Shown: positions 51,764 through 61,539 of the stretch, piece by piece
Layout of the letters: the number at the start of each line of letters is the position of its first letter
Position numbering within the stretch: position 1 is the stretch's first letter
Source of the DNA: Alicyclobacillaceae bacterium
Lineage (GTDB): Bacteria; Bacillota; Bacilli; Kyrpidiales; Kyrpidiaceae
Assembly (NCBI GenBank): GCA_029961045.1
Contig: JASBVN010000006.1
Span: forward strand, 1-64,000
Reading direction: 5' to 3'
Length of the DNA stretch: 64,000 nt
Position numbers and translations under genes: made by a program
Notes under the pieces: generated by a model
Told to the model about the DNA's origin: nothing
Databases searched by the model: none
What the model saw: the letters and a program-made list of their open reading frames with translations, nothing else

Positions 51764-52790
51764 GCCAGACCGGATCCCCACACCCGAGGCGCAAATTTTC
51801 CCAATCGCGTTGCTGAATGAATACCGACAGGCACAAGGGGGCGTCCAATTCGACCCGCACCCCGTAGCGCTCGGCGTGTACGGCTGCGATCACCGCAGAA
51901 ATTCGATTCGGAACACCTTCCGGTTCTCCATCCCGCCTGGGCCACAGCCGCAAAGCCGCATCCGGCAGGAACACCCAAACGTCTTCCCATTCCCGATAAA
52001 GCCACCGATTCCAGGCCAGCAAGTCCAAAAAGCCCGAATCCGAAAAGATCCGCACCGCCGTCCAGGAATCCCGGCAACGGGCGACCCGGCCGGGGAAAAC
52101 GGTCCCGGCTCCCATCGCATCCGCCACTTCGCGGCTTTGCGGCCGGCTCAGCAACTCCTCGGCCGTCCCTTCTTGCAAGAGCCGCCCCCGGTACAGCACC
52201 CCGATCCGGGAAGACCACCGGAGCGCCTCCTCCCGGTCCCGGGTGGCCACCAGGGCGGTGACCCCTTCCTCCCGCAACAACCGGACCGCCCTTCGACGCC
52301 ATTCCTCCTTCTGCGTCTCCTCCAGTTCTCCCGTCGGCTCATCGAGCAATACGACCCGGGCTCCACCGGCCAAAATCCTCGCCAGGGAAACTTGTTGACG
52401 TTGGTAGGGAGTCAACTGACGGGGGTACAAGTGACCATAGTCCTGAATCCCCGCCCGTTCCATCAGATCGGACAGGGCTCTCTTTTCCCCCCTCCACCCG
52501 TAGGCCACGTTCCGGTAGACCGTCATGTGCGGAAACAAAGCATCTCTCTGAAACAAAATCCCGATGCGGCGGCGTTCCGCAGGAAGCCGGGAAACGTCCT
52601 CTCCCCCGACCCGAATGGAACCCGCCGCCGGGCGGTGGAATCCGGCGAGGGATTCGAAGAACAGGGATTTTCCGGCCCCGGCCGCCCCGAGCAATACCGC
52701 GATCTCACCCGTCTCAAGGGATAAACGGGGCACCCGGAGACAAAAGCCCGATTCGGTTTCGACGACCCAATTCTCAACGTGCAGACTCAA
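51717..52790 (-). CDS. ModC/CysA-like ABC transporter ATP-binding protein with unusual signature motif
   Basis: A 357-residue ATPase with a C-terminal regulatory domain (about 250-357). Walker A is LLGAAGAGKS, Q-loop ILFQRDALFPHMTVYRNVAY, Walker B VVLLDEPTGELEE. The signature reads LTPYQRQQVSLARIL in place of LSGGQxQR. The H-loop position reads VATRDREEAL, without the usual His. These changes suggest altered ATPase cycling. The TTG start (52790) overlaps the permease stop and follows GGGGAGG. The domain layout suggests molybdate, tungstate or sulfate. Confidence 0.8.
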   Translation of the reverse strand: MSLHVENWVVETESGFCLRVPRLSLETGEIAVLLGAAGAGKSLFFESLAGFHRPAAGSIRVGGEDVSRLPAERRRIGILFQRDALFPHMTVYRNVAYGWRGEKRALSDLMERAGIQDYGHLYPRQLTPYQRQQVSLARILAGGARVVLLDEPTGELEETQKEEWRRRAVRLLREEGVTALVATRDREEALRWSSRIGVLYRGRLLQEGTAEELLSRPQSREVADAMGAGTVFPGRVARCRDSWTAVRIFSDSGFLDLLAWNRWLYREWEDVWVFLPDAALRLWPRRDGEPEGVPNRISAVIAAVHAERYGVRVELDAPLCLSVFIQQRDWENLRLGCGDPVWLTIDPNRLHLVPLQQ

Positions 52791-53533
52791 CGGCCGGACC
52801 TCCCCAGCCGATGCCCGACCAGGAACCGGACCCCGAAAAATAGGCCGTAACTGATCAAACTCACCAGGATCGTCCATACCGCCAAAGTTGCCGACGGATC
52901 GAACTGGCCTTCGCGAAACAACCGGTACACCTCCACGCTGGCCGTCGCCGGGTCGGGGGCGAACAAAAGGGGAACGGCGAATTCACCGAACGCGCGCCCG
53001 AAGGTCAGCGCCGCAGCGCCCACGAGGTCGCCGGCGGCCAACGGCAGCGTCACGGTCCAAAAAACCTTTCCAGAACCCGCTCCGAGACACCGGGCGGCCT
53101 GTTTGAACCGCGGCTCCACCCGGTCGAAGGCGGCCTTGGCCTCGCCGACGGCCACCGGCAAGCTGACAAAGACCAAGGCCAAGACCACAGCGGTTCCCGG
53201 CTGCGGAAAAGATCCCGGGCCCCCGTAGGCGGCCACGAGCGCCATTCCCACTGCGGCATGGGGCAACAACGCCGGCAACCGGATCAAACGTTCCAGGATC
53301 TCTTTCCCGGGGAAGCGGTGCTGGCTGAGATGGTACCCCACCGCCGTTCCCAGGACCATTCCCACTCCGGCAGCCTCCGCCGCCGCCGTCAAACTGGTCG
53401 CCAAAGCTCCGGCGATCCCCGAGGGAGGCCGCGAACCGTAGAGGAACCAGGGCGCTACAAAAATCAAGACCAAAAAGGGAAACGCCAAAAAAACAGCCAG
53501 GAGCGCCGCGGAGAGGGTCAACGCCGTTCTCAT
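52787..53533 (-). CDS. ModB/CysT-like ABC transporter permease
   Basis: A 248-residue inner-membrane protein with about six segments. PALLPHAAVGMALVAAYG and the EAA loop VEPRFKQAARCLGAGSGKVF are typical of molybdate/tungstate/sulfate permeases; FGRAFGEFAVPLLFA fits the ModB C-part. It heads a two-gene operon with the ATPase. No binding-protein gene is next to it, so the system is either split or incomplete here. Confidence 0.83.
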   Translation of the reverse strand: MRTALTLSAALLAVFLAFPFLVLIFVAPWFLYGSRPPSGIAGALATSLTAAAEAAGVGMVLGTAVGYHLSQHRFPGKEILERLIRLPALLPHAAVGMALVAAYGGPGSFPQPGTAVVLALVFVSLPVAVGEAKAAFDRVEPRFKQAARCLGAGSGKVFWTVTLPLAAGDLVGAAALTFGRAFGEFAVPLLFAPDPATASVEVYRLFREGQFDPSATLAVWTILVSLISYGLFFGVRFLVGHRLGRSGR

Positions 53534-53588
53534 GCTCCCACCCTCTCACCCTTTCTCGCTCCTAGCGTATCGGGATGCGTTCCAGACG

Positions 53589-54098
53589 TCAACGAGGAGC
53601 CGGACAGAGAGACGCCGGCAAGCGCAAGGGCGAGGAATGTTCCACCGGCACCGTCCGGAGGTAGGCAAACTCGTCGCAACTGGGAAATTTGCTGCAGTTC
53701 AAGCAGTCCTTCCACACCTTGTGGGGAAGGGAATGCTTCTCCACGGGATGAAACCCGCACCGCTCAAAAAAAGCGCGCTGGTACGTCAAAGCCAACACTT
53801 GGGGAATCCCCAGGCTCCGGGCCTCCTCCACCAGAGTTTCCACTAATTTTCTCCCGATCCCCCTCCCCGTAGCTTCGGGGGCGACAGCCAGGGACCGGAT
53901 CTCAGCCAGATCGGCCCACAAAATATGAAGCCCCGCCACTCCCAGGAGGCGGTCCTCCTCCACGGCGACGGTGAAACATTGGAGCGACTCATATAAGGAC
54001 AAACGGGAACGGGGAAGCAACAGGCCCTGGGCGGCGTAATATCCGACCAGACCGTGAATGGCCTCCACATCCTGCATGACGGCCTTGCGCAACTGCAT
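53589..54098 (-). CDS. GNAT N-acetyltransferase, ArgA-like
   Basis: A 169-residue acetyl-CoA-dependent transferase. The acetyl-CoA loop is SLAVAPEATGRGIGRKLVET; AFFERCGFHPVEKHSLPHKV and the terminal CLNCSKFPSCDEFA (a four-Cys patch) match the short ArgA-like N-acetylglutamate synthases found in many bacteria. ATG 54098 (MQLRKAV) after GGGGGAA is preferred to the very long upstream frame. No arg genes adjoin it, so the substrate is tentative. Confidence 0.8.
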   Translation of the reverse strand: MQLRKAVMQDVEAIHGLVGYYAAQGLLLPRSRLSLYESLQCFTVAVEEDRLLGVAGLHILWADLAEIRSLAVAPEATGRGIGRKLVETLVEEARSLGIPQVLALTYQRAFFERCGFHPVEKHSLPHKVWKDCLNCSKFPSCDEFAYLRTVPVEHSSPLRLPASLCPAPR

Positions 54099-54201
54099 GT
54101 TCCATTCCCCCATCCCGCGAGCATGCACCAGAATAAATATTCGATGATAGTCATAAATATACATCCTCGCGCCCGCGCTGTCTACTCTTATTTGCCCGCA
54201 C

Positions 54202-54672
54202 TCACCACATCCAGGTCTTCCCATATCCCGGTCCCGGAGGAGGAGCGCCCCATCCCGCGCCATATCCGCCTCCGTACCCGCCCCCATAACCGCCTGCGTA
54301 GCCGTGGCCACCTCCGTACCCGCCCGAATAGGGCCCAGGTCCGTAAGGAACGCCCGGCCCCGGAGCCGGATCGGAAAAGAGCAGCGGCGACAGAGCCAGC
54401 AAAGCGGCAAAGGGAATAAACAGCAAAAAGGGATTGATCCTCCGGGTCGCGTTCAGCGGTCCGGGCCGAACAGGCGAAGAGAGTCCGGCCACTTCGTCCA
54501 CCTGCAACCAAATTCCCCGCTCCTGGACGTCCAGAAGAGTCCCCCTCAAGACCGCGCGCGCCGTGCGAACCTCCACCCTCCGTCCCTTCCAGCGCAGGCA
54601 CCATTTCCAGTGAACAGGAAACGGGATTCGGGGTCTCCGAGGCGCAGCGCCGGTTTCGGACCCGCGTTCCAT
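54202..54672 (-). CDS. Membrane protein with Gly/Tyr-rich tail
   Basis: A 156-residue protein: basic N-terminal region (about 1-75, SH3-like beta content: VEVRTARAVLRGTLLDVQER), one membrane segment (INPFLLFIPFAALLALSPLL) and a tail after residue 105 almost only Gly, Tyr and Pro, with repeats such as GGYGGGYGGGYGAGWG. AAAGGAGGGGATG precedes the ATG. The N-part could bind RNA or metal in the manner of small SH3-fold proteins; the tail resembles spore-coat or adhesive proteins. I do not recognise the gene. Confidence 0.65.
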   Translation of the reverse strand: MERGSETGAAPRRPRIPFPVHWKWCLRWKGRRVEVRTARAVLRGTLLDVQERGIWLQVDEVAGLSSPVRPGPLNATRRINPFLLFIPFAALLALSPLLFSDPAPGPGVPYGPGPYSGGYGGGHGYAGGYGGGYGGGYGAGWGAPPPGPGYGKTWMW

Positions 54673-54781
54673 TCACATCCCCTCCTTTCCTATATGGAAC
54701 AGGATATGGCCCGTTGCTCGCCTACGCCTTAGGCGTTCGCGGACCTGTTGTGCTACCATGGAATCCGGAGGAGGGGTCCGC

Positions 54782-55699
54782 ATGCGCTACCGGAATCTCG
54801 ATCCTTCCGCACAAACCAAGGGTTTTGCCGACGTGTTGCGCTGGATGATCCGATCCGGAAGGCCCGTCGAAAGGTGGGCCCGGTGGCGGGATCCGGTCCC
54901 GCGGGAGGAAGTGGATGTCCGGATCTTTGAAAACTCGAAGGAATGCTTTGTGCTCTGGATCGGCCACAGTACCTTTGTGTTGCACCTAGACGGATGCAAT
55001 GTGTTGTGCGATCCGGTTTTCAGCCCGCGGCTCGGACCAATCCGGCGATATGTCCCGCCCGCACTCGCCCCGGAGGAACTGCCTTCCATCCACCTCATCT
55101 GCATCTCACACAACCATTACGATCACTTGGACCTGCCGGCTCTCCGGAAAATCGTCCGGCGTGACCGCCCCCTCGTCGTCGTGCCCGAAGGTCTGGGCAA
55201 ATGGCTGGCCAAGCGGATCGATTCCCCGGTGGAAGAGCTGTCTTGGTGGAAGACTCTCCCGTTTTCACCTGTGACCGTCACCGCCGTACCGGCCCAACAC
55301 TGGTCCAAACGAACCCCGTGGGACACGAACAGGAGCCACTGGTGCGGCTTCGTCATCTCCGCTTCTCGGCGCCTGTATTTTGCCGGCGACACCGGCTACC
55401 ACCCCGTTTTTCGCGAAATCGGGGAACGGTTTTCGCTCGACGCCGCCCTGTTGCCCATCGGAGCGTACGCTCCGCGGTGGTTCATGCGGATGCAACACAT
55501 GGATCCGGAGGAAGCAGGACAGGCCTTTCTCGACTTGAAGGCCCGCTTTTTCGTACCGATGCACTGGGGGACGTATCAACTGTCGGCCGAAGATGTACTG
55601 GAGCCGCCCCAACGCCTGCGGGAGTGGTGGCGGAAAACCGGACTGCCGGAGGATCGCCTCCGCCTGTTGGCCGTCGGCGGAGTGTTTCGGCTTCCGTAA
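54782..55699 (+). CDS. Metallo-beta-lactamase-fold hydrolase (NAPE-PLD/UlaG-like)
   Basis: A 305-residue MBL-fold enzyme. WIGHSTFVLHLDG, ICISHNHYDHLDL (HxHxDH), AVPAQHWSKRTPWD and YFAGDTGYHPVF match the NAPE-PLD branch, known for phospholipase D-type cleavage of N-acyl phosphatidylethanolamine in animals; bacterial roles are open. Metal ligands are all present, including MHWGTYQLS near the end. ATG 54782 follows GGAGGAGGGG; the frame begins eight codons earlier. Confidence 0.85.
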   Translation: MRYRNLDPSAQTKGFADVLRWMIRSGRPVERWARWRDPVPREEVDVRIFENSKECFVLWIGHSTFVLHLDGCNVLCDPVFSPRLGPIRRYVPPALAPEELPSIHLICISHNHYDHLDLPALRKIVRRDRPLVVVPEGLGKWLAKRIDSPVEELSWWKTLPFSPVTVTAVPAQHWSKRTPWDTNRSHWCGFVISASRRLYFAGDTGYHPVFREIGERFSLDAALLPIGAYAPRWFMRMQHMDPEEAGQAFLDLKARFFVPMHWGTYQLSAEDVLEPPQRLREWWRKTGLPEDRLRLLAVGGVFRLP

Positions 55700-55722
55700 A
55701 CTCAAGAGCGCACAACACACAA

Positions 55723-55752
55723 AGGGCCGCACCCGCGGCGCGGCCCTCTTCT
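55723..55752. terminator. Terminator between the MBL gene and fadE
   Basis: AGGGCCGC pairs with GCGGCCCT, then CTTCTTG on the plus strand. It lies between convergent genes. Confidence 0.7.
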
Positions 55753-55771
55753 TGCCGGCTCATCCGGCCGG

Positions 55772-57565
55772 TCACTGAACCACGTATCTTTCGGCATCCA
55801 GGATCCGTGCGGCGATCTCCCGCTTGACTGCCGCCAAGTTGATGGGAGTGTGTTTGGTCAACCTGCGCAACCCGGCCAGCATCATGTTCAAAGTGGGGCC
55901 CTCTTCGGTGGCCGCCAGAACCTCCTTCGCCGTCGCTTCGATCCGGGCAAAGCCTTCGTAGACCTGGCAACGGGCCATGTTCGCCATCAGCCGGGCTTTC
56001 TCTTCACCCTGGGCCTTCGCGAACTTCACCGCGCGCAATACGGCGCTCTCCATGGCGAAAATTTCGATGACGAGATCAGCTAAGCCGCTGAGGATTTCCT
56101 GCTGTTCTTCCAGCTTGGCCTGGAACTTCTGGACCGCCGCCCCCGCCGCGAGCAAGAAGACCTTTTTCGCCTGCTCGACCAACTGCCGTTCCGTTCCGAG
56201 GAACCCGTCCGCCGGAGCCGCCTCGCCTCCCCCGGACATGAGTTCCGCCTGCAGTTGTTGCGCCTTTTGCAACAGCGGGAGCTCCCCTTTCATCACCTTG
56301 CGCATCAACATGCCCGGGATGAGAAGGCGGTTGATCTCGTTCGTGCCTTCAAAGATCCGGTTGATCCGGGAATCCCGGTAGATGCGCTCCGCCTTGTATT
56401 CGGCGATGAAACCGTATCCCCCGTGCACTTGGACGTTCTCGTCCGCCACGTAATCCAGGACCTCCGAGCAGAACACCTTGTTGATCGAACATTCGAGCGC
56501 GTATTCCCCAATGGCGTTTGCCGCTTGCATCCCGACTTGATCCTGAGTCAGGTCGAAGTCTTTCAGTTGTTCGTCGAACAGCCCCACGGTGCGGTAGACC
56601 ACCGACTCCGCCGCAAACGTGCGCAGCGCCATCGTCGCGATTTTGTTCTGGATCAGCGGGAACGCCGCCAACGGCTTTCCGAACTGGGTGCGTTCTTTGG
56701 CGTACTTGGCCGCCATGGCCACCGCCATCTTGGAAGTGCCCATGCATCCGGCCCCGAGCTTATACCGCCCGATGTTGAGGATGTTAAACGCAATGAGATG
56801 GCCCTTCCCGATTTCTCCCAAAACGTTCTCCACCGGAACCGGCACGTCTTCGAGAATCAACTGCCGGGTGGACGAACCCTTGATCCCCATCTTCTTTTCC
56901 TCGGGACCGGTGGATACGCCCGGGAATCCACGCTCCACGATAAACGCGGTAAATTTCTCTCCGTCCACCTTGGCGTACACCACGAACACATCGGCAAATC
57001 CCGCGTTGGTAATGAACTGCTTGGTGCCGTTCAGAATATAATGGGTCCCTTCGGGATTCAGCACGGCCGTCGTCTTGGCGCCGAGGGCATCCGACCCGGA
57101 AGTCGGCTCCGTCAGGGCGTAGGCCGCAATCCATTCGCCCGTGGCGAGTTTCGGCAGGTATTTCTCTTTTTGCGCCTTGTTGCCGAAGTAAACAATCGGC
57201 AGCGTGCCGATGCCCACATGGGCCCCGTGCGACAAGGCGAAAGCCCCCCCGTACGTCACGTTTTCCGTGATGAGGGTGGAGCTGATTTTATCCAGTTCCA
57301 GGCCTCCGTAGGCTTCGGGGATGTCGGCGCCCAAAAGCCCCAATTCGCCCGCCTTGCGCAGCAACTGCACCGTCAACTCGAAATTCTGCGCTTCGATTTC
57401 TTCGTCCCGGGGCGCCACTTCATTTACGCAGAAATCATAAGTGGTTTTGGCGATCATCCGGTGCTCTTCCGTGAAGTCTTCCGGTGTAAACACCGCCTCC
57501 GGATCCACGGGTCCGACCAGAAAACTGCCGCCTCTCACTTTTTCCTGCAACGCCATTTCAATCAT
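55772..57565 (-). CDS. fadE: Acyl-CoA dehydrogenase FadE
   Basis: A 597-residue flavoprotein for the first beta-oxidation step. YALTEPTSGSDALGAKTTAV, FITNAGFADVFVVYAKVDG, ERTQFGKPLAAFPLIQNKIA and the catalytic Glu in RIFEGTNEINRLLIPGM are present. The long C-terminal extension (about 430-597) is typical of the Bacillus YusJ type. Last gene of fadN-fadA-fadE. An alternative ATG three codons later also has a workable ribosome site. Confidence 0.93.
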   Translation of the reverse strand: MIEMALQEKVRGGSFLVGPVDPEAVFTPEDFTEEHRMIAKTTYDFCVNEVAPRDEEIEAQNFELTVQLLRKAGELGLLGADIPEAYGGLELDKISSTLITENVTYGGAFALSHGAHVGIGTLPIVYFGNKAQKEKYLPKLATGEWIAAYALTEPTSGSDALGAKTTAVLNPEGTHYILNGTKQFITNAGFADVFVVYAKVDGEKFTAFIVERGFPGVSTGPEEKKMGIKGSSTRQLILEDVPVPVENVLGEIGKGHLIAFNILNIGRYKLGAGCMGTSKMAVAMAAKYAKERTQFGKPLAAFPLIQNKIATMALRTFAAESVVYRTVGLFDEQLKDFDLTQDQVGMQAANAIGEYALECSINKVFCSEVLDYVADENVQVHGGYGFIAEYKAERIYRDSRINRIFEGTNEINRLLIPGMLMRKVMKGELPLLQKAQQLQAELMSGGGEAAPADGFLGTERQLVEQAKKVFLLAAGAAVQKFQAKLEEQQEILSGLADLVIEIFAMESAVLRAVKFAKAQGEEKARLMANMARCQVYEGFARIEATAKEVLAATEEGPTLNMMLAGLRRLTKHTPINLAAVKREIAARILDAERYVVQ

Positions 57566-57598
57566 TCTCCTCTCCGAAAAAATCGCGGGTGTCCGGGG

Positions 57599-58777
57599 TC
57601 ATGGACGCTCGAACACGCCTGCGGCGCCCATTCCCCCGCCGATGCACATGGTCACGACTCCGTACCGGCTGCCCCGGCGGTGCATTTCGTTCATCAGGGA
57701 CACCGTCAGCTTCGCCCCGGTGCAACCCAGCGGATGACCCAGGGCAATCGCTCCGCCGTTGACATTGGTCTTTTCCGGGTCCATGCCCAATTGGCGCATG
57801 ACGGCCAAGGACTGGGAGGCAAACGCCTCGTTCAGTTCAAACAGGTCGATGTCGTCCAGCTTCAACCCGGCCAGTTTCAAGGCTTTCGGAACGGCTTCCA
57901 CCGGGCCGATCCCCATGATGTCGGGATCGACGCCGCCGACGGCGAAGCTGCGGAAGATCAACTTGGGTTCGAGCCCCAGCTGCGCCGCCCGTTCCGCCGA
58001 CATCACCACCACGGCGGCGGCGCCGTCGCTGGTCTGGGAAGAATTTCCCGCCGTCACCGTCCCGTCCTTCGCAAAAACGGGTTTGAGGTTGGCGAGAGCC
58101 TCCATCGACGTATTCGGGCGGACGCCCTCGTCCACGGAGAATTCGATTTCCTCTTCGACCACCCGGCCGTCTTCCGTCAAGTGAGTGCGCTTGACCCTGA
58201 CCGGAACGATTTCGTCTTTAAACTTGCCTTCGGCGATCGCCCGCGCCGCCCGTTGATGGCTCCGCAGGGCAAAAGCATCCTGATCTTCGCGGCTGACGTT
58301 GTAGCGCTTGGCCACTTGTTCGGCCGTCAGGCCCATGGACAAGTAGACTTCCGGATAATGCTCCGCCAGATAGGGATTCGGCCGCAGGGTGTGACCGGTC
58401 ATCGGCACCATGCTCATGCTCTCCACGCCGCCCGCCACAATGACATCGGCGAAACCCGCCATGATCCGCTCGGCGGCCATGGCGATCGTCTGCAGGCCGG
58501 AAGAGCAAAACCGGTTCACCGTCAGGCCGGGGACCGACGTGGGCAGGCCCGCCCGCAGGGCGACGATCCTCCCCAGATTCATCCCCTGTTCCGCTTCGGG
58601 GATGGCACAGCCGATGATGACATCCTCGACTTCTTCCTTCGCCACCTGAGGCACCCGGCGCAGGGCTTCTTCCACCACCAGGGCGCCGAGGTCCTCCGGC
58701 CGCGTGTGGCGAAGTGTACCCTTCGGCGCTTTGCCGACCGCCGTGCGCACTCCCGACACGATCACTGCTTCCCGCAT
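57599..58777 (-). CDS. fadA: Acetyl-CoA acyltransferase (thiolase)
   Basis: A 392-residue thiolase for the last beta-oxidation step. The nucleophile is in [19 protein letters not shown], the His in [16 protein letters not shown] and the second Cys in [28 protein letters not shown] is the Asn-Glu-Ala-Phe motif. It lies between fadN and fadE with short gaps, as in B. subtilis (yusK). Confidence 0.94.
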   Translation of the reverse strand: MREAVIVSGVRTAVGKAPKGTLRHTRPEDLGALVVEEALRRVPQVAKEEVEDVIIGCAIPEAEQGMNLGRIVALRAGLPTSVPGLTVNRFCSSGLQTIAMAAERIMAGFADVIVAGGVESMSMVPMTGHTLRPNPYLAEHYPEVYLSMGLTAEQVAKRYNVSREDQDAFALRSHQRAARAIAEGKFKDEIVPVRVKRTHLTEDGRVVEEEIEFSVDEGVRPNTSMEALANLKPVFAKDGTVTAGNSSQTSDGAAAVVVMSAERAAQLGLEPKLIFRSFAVGGVDPDIMGIGPVEAVPKALKLAGLKLDDIDLFELNEAFASQSLAVMRQLGMDPEKTNVNGGAIALGHPLGCTGAKLTVSLMNEMHRRGSRYGVVTMCIGGGMGAAGVFERP

Positions 58778-58879
58778 CGCATTCCCTCTCTTTCTACCCG
58801 TGTTGTTCCGGACATGTCCAACCCCCGCCCAACCCGCCTCCGCGCAGGCAAAAACCCTTCCCGCCGGCGACAGACCGGG

Positions 58880-61282
58880 TCAGTTCCGCAGCGGTTTGTT
58901 GTGCTGCAACATGTACATCATCCGCTCCTGGGTCTTCGGTTCGCCGACCAAAGACAGGAACGCTTCGCGTTCGAGATCGAGCAGATACTGTTCTGTCACG
59001 ACGGTCCCCGCCGGAACGCGGCCGCCGGACAACACATAAGCCAATTTCTTGGCGATTTTCTCGTCGTGTTCGCTGATGTACCCGGCCATGCGCATGGTGT
59101 ACGCTCCGATGATGAGCGTGGAATATCCCGTCTCGCCCACGACCGGGATTTTCTTCGGCGCCGGGGGACGGTACCCCGCCTCCGCCAACCGCAATACCGT
59201 CTGTTTGGCGTCGTACAGCAGCAGGTCGGAGTTGACGGTGATCCGGTCCGCCGGCCGCAGGTATCCCAATTCCTGAGCCTCTACGGCACTGGTACTGACC
59301 TTTGCCATCGCCACGGTTTCAAACGCCCGGTTCACAAAGGGCTGGAGATCGGCCTGGACGCCTTCGGGTACGCTTTCGAGATTGCGCAACAACATTTCTT
59401 TGGTGCCGCCGCCTCCGGGGATGAGTCCGACACCGACTTCGACCAACCCCATGTAGGTCTCCGCCGAAGCCTGCACCACGGACGCTCCGAAGCAAACCTC
59501 CGCGCCGCCTCCCAAGGTCATGCCGAAGGGCGCGGCCACCACCGGTTTGTCCAGGTACTTGAGCCGCATGTTGGCGTCCTGGAATTGGCGCACCGATTGG
59601 TCGATCTGATCCCAAGCCTTCTGCTGGGCGGCCATGAGCATGAGCAAGAGGTTCGCGCCCACACAGAAGTTCTGGCCCTGGTTTCCGATAACCAATCCTT
59701 TCCAGTTCCTCGAGACTTCGTCCGCGGCTTTGAAGATCATCTCCACGACGTCCGGACCGATGGCGTTGTGCGGAGAATGAAACGCGAGGCACGCAACTCC
59801 GTCTCCCAAATCGTACAGCGCCGCCCCGGAATTCTCCATCACGACTTTTTTCTGTTCCCGCAAAGCCCGGAGGGAAATCTTCTCCTTCGGCTCGTCGATA
59901 TAGCGATACTGCCCGGTCACGGCAAAGTGGCCGATCCGGCCCGGCTGCCTGTCGTACCACGTGCGCTTTCCTTCGGACAAGAGCCTTTCGACCAGAGGCG
60001 GAATCGTCTCGCCTTCCGCCCGCATCCGTTCGACGGTTTCCGGAACGCCCAGCATATCCCACAGTTCAAACGGCCCGATCTCCCAGTTGAAACCCCACTT
60101 CATGGCCCGATCGACGGCAACGATGTCGTCGGCGATCTCCGGCACTTTGCTCGCCGCGTACAGAAGCATCTTCTTCGTGACTTTCCACGCCAAAGCGGAC
60201 GCCCGGTCGTCCTCCGACAGCAGGGCCCGGATCTTGTCCGCAGGGGTTTGAGCGCGTTTCGCCTTGGTCAAAGACGGATACTCCACCGCTTGTTTCGGCC
60301 GGTACTCCATTGATCGGGGATCCAGCACCCACGTTTCCTTGCCCTTCTCCCCTTTCACCCGTTTGTAGAAACCTTGCCCGGCCTTGTCTCCGATCCAGCC
60401 CCGGCGGACCATGTCGTTGATGAATTCCGGCACCTCAAACGCGGCCCGCTCCTCCGGCGAATCCACGTGGTCGCGCACGTTCCCGGCCACATGCACAAAG
60501 GTGTCCAGGCCGACGATGTCAAGGGTGCGGAATGTCGCGCTCTTGGGCCGGCCCATCGCGGGACCGAAGACGGCGTCTACCTCCTCGATGCTGTAGCCGT
60601 CTTCCAGCATCATCCGAGCCGTGACCAAGAGACCGTAGGTCCCCAGGCGGTTGGCGATGAAATTCGGGGTGTCTTTGGCCAGAACCACGCCTTTGCCGAG
60701 AACCCGGGTGAAAAAATCAGACATGAATTGTACGATCTCCGGGTTGGTTTTCTCCGTCGGAATGATCTCCATCAACTTCATGTAACGGGGCGGATTGAAA
60801 AAGTGCGTCCCGAGAAAATGGGCTTGGAACGCTTCCGACCGGCCTTCCGCCATTTTTGCGATGGAGACGCCGGAGGTGTTCGAGCTGACGATGATGCCGG
60901 GCCGCCAGTGGGCCTCGACCCGCTCCAACAGCGCCCGTTTGGCTTCGAGATTTTCAACGATGACTTCAATGACCCAATCGCACTGCGCAATCCGGTCCAG
61001 GTCGTCGTCCAAGTTGCCCACGGTGATCCGTTCGGCGCCCCGCCGGCTGAAAAACGCCGCCGGTTTGGCCTTTAACGCCCGCTCCAACCCCTGTTGGGCG
61101 ATGCGGTTGCGGACCGCCCGATCCCGCAGAGTCAATCCCTTCGCCTGTTCTTCGTCGGTGAGCGACTGAGGCACAATGTCGAGCAAATCCACTTGTAGGC
61201 CGACATTGGCCAAATGGGCGGCGATCGCCGCGCCCATGACGCCGGCCCCCAAAACCGCCACCCGATTGATCGATCTGGTCAT
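58880..61282 (-). CDS. fadN: 3-hydroxyacyl-CoA dehydrogenase / enoyl-CoA hydratase, fused
   Basis: An 800-residue two-domain protein. The N-terminal NAD domain has VAVLGAGVMGAAIAAHLANV and HFLGTHFFNPPRYMKLMEII; the C-terminal dehydrogenase region contains GDKAGQGFYKRVKG. The hydratase domain comes last (NQGQNFCVGANLLLMLMAAQ, GMTLGGGAEVCFGASVVQAS, VGVGLIPGGGGTKEMLLR). This order, dehydrogenase before hydratase, is that of Bacillus FadN (YusL) and the reverse of E. coli FadB. AAGGGGG precedes the ATG. First gene of the operon. Confidence 0.94.
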   Translation of the reverse strand: MTRSINRVAVLGAGVMGAAIAAHLANVGLQVDLLDIVPQSLTDEEQAKGLTLRDRAVRNRIAQQGLERALKAKPAAFFSRRGAERITVGNLDDDLDRIAQCDWVIEVIVENLEAKRALLERVEAHWRPGIIVSSNTSGVSIAKMAEGRSEAFQAHFLGTHFFNPPRYMKLMEIIPTEKTNPEIVQFMSDFFTRVLGKGVVLAKDTPNFIANRLGTYGLLVTARMMLEDGYSIEEVDAVFGPAMGRPKSATFRTLDIVGLDTFVHVAGNVRDHVDSPEERAAFEVPEFINDMVRRGWIGDKAGQGFYKRVKGEKGKETWVLDPRSMEYRPKQAVEYPSLTKAKRAQTPADKIRALLSEDDRASALAWKVTKKMLLYAASKVPEIADDIVAVDRAMKWGFNWEIGPFELWDMLGVPETVERMRAEGETIPPLVERLLSEGKRTWYDRQPGRIGHFAVTGQYRYIDEPKEKISLRALREQKKVVMENSGAALYDLGDGVACLAFHSPHNAIGPDVVEMIFKAADEVSRNWKGLVIGNQGQNFCVGANLLLMLMAAQQKAWDQIDQSVRQFQDANMRLKYLDKPVVAAPFGMTLGGGAEVCFGASVVQASAETYMGLVEVGVGLIPGGGGTKEMLLRNLESVPEGVQADLQPFVNRAFETVAMAKVSTSAVEAQELGYLRPADRITVNSDLLLYDAKQTVLRLAEAGYRPPAPKKIPVVGETGYSTLIIGAYTMRMAGYISEHDEKIAKKLAYVLSGGRVPAGTVVTEQYLLDLEREAFLSLVGEPKTQERMMYMLQHNKPLRN

Positions 61283-61479
61283 CTTCGAACCCCCTTACCG
61301 GCTTTCCTTCAACCAAACAGTCGGAAGTCTGATCCGACACCCATGTTTCTTCTCCAGTATAGCATAATTCGATGGGGGTGCGGATTTTCCTTCCGTAGGT
61401 CACAAAAATCGACAAACGGAAGGAGGCAAAAGCGGCTACGACCGGCCACAACAAAGGGAAAACAAAGGGAAAGAAGAAG

Positions 61480-61516
61480 AGCCCCCGGGCGCTTCGCATG
61501 CGCCCGAGGAGCCCCG
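61480..61516 (-). terminator. Intrinsic terminator downstream of icmF
   Basis: On the minus strand GGGGCTCCTCGGGCGC pairs with GCGCCCGGGGGCTC, then TTCTTCTTT. It separates icmF from the fad operon. Confidence 0.88.
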
Positions 61517-61539
61517 TCTAGGACTCGCAACCGGAAAAC

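Noticed and set aside
54188-54676. 162-codon ORF in another frame over the Gly/Tyr-rich gene
   Set aside because: The 54672 frame has the strong ribosome site and a membrane segment; the other frame is an Arg-rich shadow.
56255-60313. A 1352-codon plus-strand open frame
   Set aside because: It lies antisense to fadE, fadA and fadN, which have clear family motifs. Its His/Arg-rich translation is typical of the reverse of GC-rich coding DNA.
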